64,000 nt of DNA, taken from positions 2,941,597 through 3,005,596 of the forward strand of contig SCFE01000013.1 in NCBI GenBank assembly GCA_004352715.1, in the 5' to 3' direction. The DNA is from Hofstenia miamia (taxonomy: Eukaryota > Xenacoelomorpha > Acoela). A program made the translations under genes and the position numbers. Below the pieces are notes generated by a model. That model ran no database searches. It was not told where the DNA came from and worked only from the letters and a program-made list of their open reading frames with translations. This document shows, in pieces, positions 63,101-64,000 of the stretch; positions within the stretch are counted from its first letter, which is position 1, and the number at the start of each line of letters is the position of its first letter.

Positions 63101-64000
63101 ATTCTTACAATGAATTGAACACAGGCACAAACACGTACAAATTACTATTATTTTCTGTAATATTTACCATTATGTAAAATAATTCCTTGCGACTCTCAAA
63201 TTTAAATATAAAAAATATAATCAAAGAAACGTTGTTTACAAACGTACGTAAAATGTCCATTTTTATCGGTAGTAGCTACTTGCTTGTCATCTAAAAACAC
63301 AGCTGCGTTTGCAATGCCTCTTCCTGTACTGCCAACAACATCCACAATTTTACCAGTGACAGAAAACCCAGAAAATACAAACGGTTTCTAAAAAATAAAG
63401 ACTTGAGGGGGATATTTCCAATTAAACTTACATTGAACCCAATTGAGTATCATTCATGATGAATAACTTGGATCACTTGGTTCAAGTAAAAGAAATTAGA
63501 TAGTAATTAAGCGTTCGTTAAATTGGATGTTCGACATTAAACGGTGAATGTGTCAAGTTGTCTACTATATAAAATCACCGTTTGTCGGTTTGCTTATTTG
63601 TTCCTTTATATCGCAATAACCTCTGCAGTGACATCATTGATAATATAGGAAGCCACTTAAAAATCAAATACTAAAGCCATGAATCATCAATGTTTCCACA
63701 ATTTGGGCAATCACCAAAATTTGGGTCGTTTAATCAGAAAACAAATATAACATTGCACCGTTGCAAACTTACAATTTTCAATAAGCAATACTACAAACTA
63801 CAAAAGGTAACTACTGCGAAACTCACTTCTATCTTGATGTGACTGTGCTTAATTGTGAATTTGTAATTGGCTGGGGATATGTCGAATCGTGTATGTTCAC
63901 TTCGATAAAATGGAATCTAATAGAAAATATTAATACAAAACTATAGGGTCTGCAATTATACAATATTATACTCCCCAACGGGCAGACTCTTTACGTGAAA
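26620..64000 (-). CDS. Nodal modulator (NOMO), 3' 17 exons; gene runs off the right edge
   Basis: Seventeen minus-strand exons (listed individually) join with consistent phases into about 875 codons ending TAA at 26620-26622. Human NOMO is about 1220 residues, so roughly the first third lies beyond 64,000. NOMO is a type I ER membrane protein with a chain of carboxypeptidase-regulatory-like beta-sandwich domains and acts with TMEM147 and nicalin in multipass membrane-protein insertion. Recognisable stretches in order: FSVTGK, WCWED, KPGQY, YSFSYWA, GPLNPNL, LTDANGQL, GPGQYFLKPL, EYKFEPSSK, AYSCFGSVSALNREPE, FELSGRVIT and SLSQTLYTYTTPHVDF. A C-terminal membrane helix (ATLFTPVIAIGIMAFVYYY) is followed by a KKKKKNPRKA tail. 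Introns range from 67 bp to about 7.2 kb and host two opposite-strand genes. Confidence 0.96.
26750..27067 (-). CDS. NOMO penultimate exon with the membrane helix
   Basis: 318 bp, phase 0 at both ends, acceptor TTTTTAG, donor GAG/GTATAG. It encodes VIIYKDGELDAPVEVVHL, the SQTLYTYTTPHVDF stretch, and the single transmembrane segment. Confidence 0.96.
27500..28137 (+). other. Unassigned open frames in a NOMO intron
   Basis: Three plus-strand stretches look protein-like but do not join in one frame. A stop-bounded frame without ATG (about 27510-27740) contains QSVDYKPSFKQTFGKSYNCS. A 46-codon frame (27690-27830) ends LDAVISSEEESPTNS. A 98-codon frame (27840-28136) contains GPRKNIAIEIGRGVYGKC. 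I recognise no family; a decayed mobile element or an unknown small gene are both possible. Confidence 0.3.
28290..28405 (+). repeat. Interspersed repeat, copy 1
   Basis: Diverged match to 37795-37905 through AAACGGTTTGTCC, an AAAAGGA block and GGCTGTTTAAGAT. Unidentified family; both copies are in NOMO introns. Confidence 0.65.
28901..29145. mobile_element. MITE-like element in a NOMO intron
   Basis: Terminal arms of about 33 bp are imperfect reverse complements: the left begins CTGCTGTCATCTGGCAACAC and continues ACAGTAATTCACT; the right ends AGTCACTGAATTACTGTG-like sequence and GTCAGATTACAGCAG. No coding capacity. Confidence 0.7.
29391..29591 (-). CDS. NOMO exon encoding FELSGRVITDEKFLSTLS
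   Basis: 201 bp, phase 0 at both ends, acceptor ATATTTAG, donor TTCG/GTAAGA. It begins RNCQYIVRM. Confidence 0.95.
29923..30118. repeat. TA microsatellite with a 138-N gap
   Basis: TA repeats on both sides of Ns at 29951-30088. Frames through it are meaningless. Confidence 0.95.
30131..31501. mobile_element. 1.4-kb non-autonomous TIR element
   Basis: Left arm 30131-30187 and right arm 31445-31501 are reverse complements with scattered differences, sharing TTTCACTCTCAATTTCTCAC and the adjacent AAGA...TTCAATTTC...GTG(A)CCAC part. The interior has no transposase frame but repeats the arm motif (ACAAGAGAGATT, then CAAGAAAAATTTAATTTC) near 30720-30775. It lies in the NOMO intron 29592-35588. Confidence 0.78.
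31502..33282. other. NOMO intron sequence, nothing recognised
   Basis: AT-rich with short spurious frames. No exon of NOMO is expected here, since the flanking exons join in frame. Confidence 0.5.
33283..33660 (+). pseudogene. Pogo/Tigger-type DDE transposase fragment
   Basis: The frame contains HETRISVDAIQLCVKKQIDL followed by LPSHRLQPLDTNFNGHLKNM and a trailing FLSKQPQAILSTFDFCEFF. This matches the last part of the DDE superfamily endonuclease of pogo/jerky/Tigger proteins, where SHxLQPLD is the signature before the final catalytic acidic residue region. The upstream two-thirds is absent. It is a relic within a NOMO intron. Confidence 0.75.
33664..35588. other. NOMO intron sequence, nothing recognised
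   Basis: Between 33920 and 34320 there are short direct repeats (GAATCAAATTTTTG / GAATCAAATTTTG) and TTCGG-rich strings. No conserved coding segment before the exon at 35589. Confidence 0.45.
35589..35795 (-). CDS. NOMO exon encoding AYSCFGSVSALNREPEGG
   Basis: 207 bp, phase 0 at both ends, acceptor ATTTAAG, donor CAG/GTATTG. It begins MIDLKEGRTFSLEIEAIRV. Confidence 0.96.
36321..36503 (-). CDS. NOMO exon encoding GPGQYFLKPLRKEYKFEPSS
   Basis: 183 bp, phase 0 at both ends, acceptor TTCTTTAG, donor AAG/GTATTT. It contains LMPGVLISISSD and SFRSNNLTDANG, among the best conserved NOMO segments. Confidence 0.96.
36779..37260. mobile_element. 482-bp MITE with TA target site duplication
   Basis: The left end AAGCTGTGTTCCCACTACCG and then ACTTTTATCA is mirrored by the right end TGATAAAAGTCGATAGTGGG then AACACACCTT, with two mismatches in about 30 bp. 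TA flanks both ends (36777-36778 and 37261-37262). The interior repeats GTTCAGACTATCGACTTTTA. It carries no gene. Confidence 0.85.
37795..37905 (+). repeat. Interspersed repeat, copy 2
   Basis: Partner of 28290-28405, sharing GAAAACGGTTTTGTCC and GGCTGTTTAAGAT. Confidence 0.65.
38137..38337 (+). CDS. MFS gene exon 1
   Basis: 67 codons from ATG, donor AAAG/GTTACA. It includes the first membrane helix and the FPLEA motif. The ATG is the first in frame after upstream stops. Confidence 0.83.
38137..40048 (+). CDS. SLC18B1-like major facilitator transporter nested in a NOMO intron
   Basis: Plus-strand exons are 38137-38337, 38438-38604, 38645 to about 39000, about 39080-39318, 39410-39532 and 39720-40048 (stop TAG). 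All junctions are phase-consistent except the third, where an in-frame TAA (39057-39059) must be spliced out or is a nonsense allele. The N-terminal tail is Ser-rich (SMSSTSSDSVHSLLDG). Then come membrane segments typical of MFS: EGMALSLIGPFFPLEAYNHG, FVIGALINGGCLLGFGLL, RMASGAGACLVWSNGASVAA, LGIGIVLGAPVGGVLYYLG (the PxGG motif C of MFS antiporters), TGLTAITCAQEGFFTVIA, GNVLGPVLFGGVFFTFYG. The order and motifs fit SLC18B1-type vesicular polyamine/amine transporters; other MFS drug-antiporter relatives are not excluded. The acidic C-terminus ends DESDSADDWK. Confidence 0.82.
38438..38604 (+). CDS. MFS gene exon 2
   Basis: Acceptor GTTTTAG, donor GGGG/GTAAGT. It encodes IGGIAGSFEIASFIMGWF through LTIDDTWG. 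Confidence 0.87.
38645..39000 (+). CDS. MFS gene exon 3, end uncertain
   Basis: Acceptor AATTTAG. It encodes YVINAVCLRMASGAGACLVW through QCAIMFTASENEKW. The frame stays open to the TAA at 39057. The only phase-compatible donor before it is a weak GTCCAC at about 39000. Confidence 0.75.
39080..39318 (+). CDS. MFS gene exon 4, start uncertain
   Basis: The frame is the same as exon 3. If spliced, the best phase-0 acceptor is ACATGTAAG just before KFLEENPANCCSPRLVIS. The donor is GAGAG/GTAACA. Confidence 0.75.
39410..39532 (+). CDS. MFS gene exon 5
   Basis: Acceptor AATTTAG, donor ACAG/GTAAAT. It encodes DKPDRDTSLILFSITLNVAG, beginning with the MFS loop and followed by a membrane helix. Confidence 0.85.
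39720..40048 (+). CDS. MFS gene last exon
   Basis: Acceptor CAATTTAG. It encodes ICMLFASAPGAFLPMYGVLQ through the last two membrane helices and the acidic tail. Confidence 0.87.
40227..40353 (-). CDS. NOMO exon encoding AGPLNPNLLYNVAAEKEGY
   Basis: 127 bp, acceptor TTTTTTAG, donor AACT/GTAAGT. It lies 178 bp from the stop of the convergent MFS gene. Confidence 0.94.
40354..41506. other. NOMO intron, nothing recognised
   Basis: Contains a short cluster of CCGGATA / ATACCGG motifs at 40680-40735. No coding exon. Confidence 0.5.
41507..41752 (-). CDS. NOMO exon encoding GLFISGLFQPPVEGVSLEI
   Basis: 246 bp, acceptor ATTCTAG, donor TACAG/GTAGTC. It ends SDSKGSYR, which joins to AGPLNPNL in the next exon. 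The upstream intron (41753-48981) holds the Tc1 relic and a decayed LINE. Confidence 0.94.
42775..43960 (+). pseudogene. Tc1-like transposase relic in a NOMO intron
   Basis: Starts with an end-like sequence CAGTGCTGTGAAAAGTTTGG (42775). An N-terminal helix-turn-helix frame (42948-43259) gives SYGEIAKMTKVSVGTVCKTL and KRSGRWIKTSSQTDR. After frame breaks, the catalytic part gives QFSYESTI near 43400 (first catalytic Asp replaced by Tyr relative to FSDES), MIWEAISAKGRCGLYVL (43527), FQQDGAPAH (second Asp kept) and NPADLNPIENMWSFLKAKV (Glu kept, DD34E spacing). No right TIR was found down to 44100, so the copy is also truncated. Confidence 0.88.
43961..46050. other. NOMO intron, nothing recognised
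   Basis: AT-rich with short chance frames only. Confidence 0.5.
46050..48250 (-). pseudogene. Decayed minus-strand LINE (endonuclease and RT relics)
   Basis: The plus strand is markedly purine-rich, and the minus-strand reading keeps LINE order in broken frames. AADFNLPKICWSSFYPSD (about 47224-47250, reading left) matches the GDFNLP endonuclease block. KRRLRRSN follows. Then an RT region includes VVSINDLQFCENAA (about 46490-46530) and FYADDTVIYYF (about 46450-46480), the catalytic YADD block. Dozens of stops show age. It occupies part of the NOMO intron 41753-48981. Confidence 0.72.
48251..48981. other. NOMO intron, nothing recognised
   Basis: AT-rich, no open exon other than that starting at 48982. 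Confidence 0.5.
48982..49079 (-). CDS. NOMO exon encoding VTLVANNEV ... YSFSYWA
   Basis: 98 bp, acceptor TTTTTAG, donor GCAAT/GTAAGT, starting in phase 0. Shorter than the vertebrate counterpart, which has a long charged linker before the FSYWA motif. Confidence 0.9.
49141..50645. repeat. 130-bp tandem array, 11 full units plus 75 bp
   Basis: Units start at 49141 and then every 130 bases to 50571, each beginning GCTGAATACATGTTTAAATG and ending GAATTCAACT. The units look identical by eye; the last partial one differs at one base (GCTAAATACA). The array lies between NOMO exons 48982-49079 and 50679-50847 and fills about 94% of that intron. There is no spacer structure and no gene inside. Confidence 0.98.
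50679..50847 (-). CDS. NOMO exon encoding YCLRKPGQYTLTTHSCYKF
   Basis: 169 bp, acceptor TGTTTTAG, donor AAG/GTTTGT. The SYTYDTAKPSPISL segment is highly NOMO-like. The donor lies only 34 bp from the 130-bp tandem array. Confidence 0.95.
50989..51181 (-). CDS. NOMO exon encoding GYSWCWEDSVIK
   Basis: 193 bp, acceptor TTTTTAG, donor ACAAA/GTAACG. The WCWxD motif and FVQSGFLLNV align with vertebrate NOMO. Confidence 0.94.
51182..53280. other. NOMO intron with one MITE
   Basis: Nothing coding is recognisable. The inverted-repeat element at 52265-52609 is listed separately. Confidence 0.5.
52265..52609. mobile_element. MITE-like element with CGTGT(A/G)TAAGCCGC termini
   Basis: The left end reads CCTTAAATTGTCGTGTGTAA then GCCGC; the right end reads GCGGCTTATACACGAGAATT then TACGG, its reverse complement with three mismatches over about 27 bp. 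An internal GTGTATAAGCCGCACG repeat lies near 52535. AAAT on both sides may be the target duplication. About 345 bp, no gene. Confidence 0.75.
53281..53418 (-). CDS. NOMO exon encoding CEGLEITAKYV ... LPGEYH
   Basis: 138 bp, acceptor TTATTTAG, donor CATG/GTTCGT. It contains the MLPGEYHV turn shared by the repeats. The adjacent upstream intron (53419-58593) contains the plus-strand cysteine-rich gene. Confidence 0.92.
53848..54507 (+). CDS. Cysteine-rich single-pass membrane protein (nested, short isoform)
   Basis: Exon 53848-54233 encodes a signal peptide (MLACILLLIAFVVIDA), an ectodomain of about 55 residues with twelve Cys in C, C, CC, CC, C, C, CC, CC order, a membrane helix starting about residue 79 (GGSLFVLFGVMGIIAGVLTC), then the tail GKRPGNLKKQSSYENMINEK. 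The frame reaches TAA at 54235, but that TAA lies within GTAAGT, a perfect donor. Splicing to 54438-54507 (acceptor TTTTTAG) adds QMLPEKLPFKSYMHI and a further nine residues, giving about 151 residues. The architecture resembles shisa/VOPP1/CYYR1-type proteins, but I cannot assign a family. It is antisense inside the NOMO intron 53419-58593. Confidence 0.7.
55095..55370 (+). other. Unassigned 91-codon open frame
   Basis: The frame contains SEIGQTLVAQEDMYNEDGLA and ends ALSEFESGRDDP. No family recognised. Preceding stops (TAATAG) and the lack of a clear upstream exon make a decayed mobile element as likely as a gene. Confidence 0.25.
56715..56880 (+). repeat. Interspersed repeat, copy 2
   Basis: Partner of 8625-8790, sharing TATTAAATAATAGGAAGAGC, then CAGCTAAAACGAGCCTCCTT. 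Both copies are on the plus strand. Confidence 0.7.
58227..58383 (+). CDS. Possible alternative last exon of the cysteine-rich gene
   Basis: After acceptor AACATTTAG (branch-like AACTAAT upstream), 157 bp stay open in the phase left by the 54233 donor: QDIDNDRMEFLPPQKGNGAR, then VFQSDVTDEELFPDRVIGNA and a short end to TAA. Codon use and the charged, non-repetitive composition look coding, unlike the surrounding sequence. Joined to 53848-54233 it gives about 180 residues. An independent short ORF from ATG at 58212 is the alternative. Confidence 0.5.
58594..58735 (-). CDS. NOMO exon encoding LLLSLKGTVACL
   Basis: 142 bp, acceptor TGTTTAG, donor TTAG/GTATTC. It ends inside the LKGTVACL strand, joined in frame to EKCEGLE of the next exon. 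Confidence 0.92.
58736..60589. other. NOMO intron, nothing recognised
   Basis: A slightly GC-richer patch (59270-59360) with CGCCCG strings is present, but there is no exon or conserved motif. Confidence 0.5.
60590..60740 (-). CDS. NOMO exon encoding VNVCGNIFI ... VPGKHSIK
   Basis: 151 bp, acceptor ATTTCAG, donor AAG/GTATAC. It has the VCGxI strand and the FxVPGxxxIK turn of the repeat domain. Confidence 0.92.
61087..61209 (-). CDS. NOMO exon encoding LDNISVGTYRITAKF
   Basis: 123 bp, acceptor ATCTTTAG, donor TCCAA/GTAAGC. It completes the repeat begun in the previous exon and ends PELPPIVIS. Confidence 0.92.
61210..63247. other. NOMO intron, nothing recognised
   Basis: The flanking exons join in frame without it. 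At 62150-62230 there is a small inverted pair, CAACAGGAGCTAAGGAACA with TGTTCCTTAGCTTCT, possibly a tiny foldback. Confidence 0.45.
63248..63387 (-). CDS. NOMO exon encoding FSGFSVTGKIVD
   Basis: 140 bp, acceptor TTTTTTAG, donor TTTTAC/GTACGT. It starts one of the serial beta-sandwich repeats (GFSVTGK, VFLDDKQ, DKNGHF). Confidence 0.94.
63827..63916 (-). CDS. NOMO exon encoding IPFYRSEHTRFDISP
   Basis: 90 bp, phase 0 at both ends, acceptor TATTAG and donor GAA/GTGAGT. It aligns with the VPFYRGE-type stretch of vertebrate NOMO. Confidence 0.93.
63962..64000 (-). CDS. NOMO exon, partial at window edge
   Basis: Thirteen codons ending SLPVGEYNI, with donor GTATAA. The acceptor lies beyond the window. 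Confidence 0.8.

Noticed and set aside
1-64000. tRNA or rRNA genes
   Set aside because: I looked for GGTTCGANTCC-type B-box strings and rRNA cores and found no convincing candidate.

Overview
The window is nuclear DNA from an invertebrate animal. It is strongly AT-rich, its genes are split by GT-AG introns of about 60 bp to 7 kb, it carries Tc1/mariner, pogo-like and several non-LTR (LINE) retroelements, and its conserved proteins are typically metazoan. The sequence alone does not fix the species. It is a draft assembly: there are four N runs, and isolated single Ns that sit next to near-identical duplicated blocks.

Layout. 1-4.6 kb holds no recognisable gene and one decayed mariner element (2302-3871). 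A minus-strand four-EF-hand calmodulin-like gene lies at 4.65-6.63 kb; one of its exons appears twice around a gap. From 7 to 26 kb the sequence is repeat-dominated: TA microsatellites and a small TIR element (about 8 kb), two decayed LINE fragments (10.9-12.6 kb), a 2.9 kb element with about 350-bp inverted arms (13.5-16.4 kb), a nest of LINE pieces in both orientations (18.0-22.0 kb), and a 165-bp foldback (23.5 kb).

From 26.6 kb to beyond the right edge the minus strand carries one long gene, nodal modulator (NOMO). Seventeen phase-consistent exons encode the last 875 or so residues, ending in a transmembrane segment and a lysine-rich tail; the N-terminal part lies beyond 64,000. Its introns contain two plus-strand genes: an SLC18B1-like major facilitator transporter (38.1-40.0 kb) and a small cysteine-rich single-pass membrane protein (53.8 kb onward, with two possible last exons). 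The introns also hold a Tc1-like transposase relic, a pogo/Tigger-type relic, a decayed minus-strand LINE (46-48.3 kb), several MITE-like inverted-repeat elements, and a 130-bp tandem array that fills about 94% of one intron.

NOMO is known as an ER membrane protein with serial beta-sandwich domains that works in multipass membrane-protein biogenesis. The two nested genes encode membrane proteins but are transcribed in the opposite direction; I see no evidence of a shared pathway. I found no clearly new biological system. The least explained items are the long-armed element at 13.5-16.4 kb, the in-frame internally deleted retroelement ORF at 19.2-20.2 kb, and the cysteine-rich gene whose stop codon lies inside a perfect splice donor.
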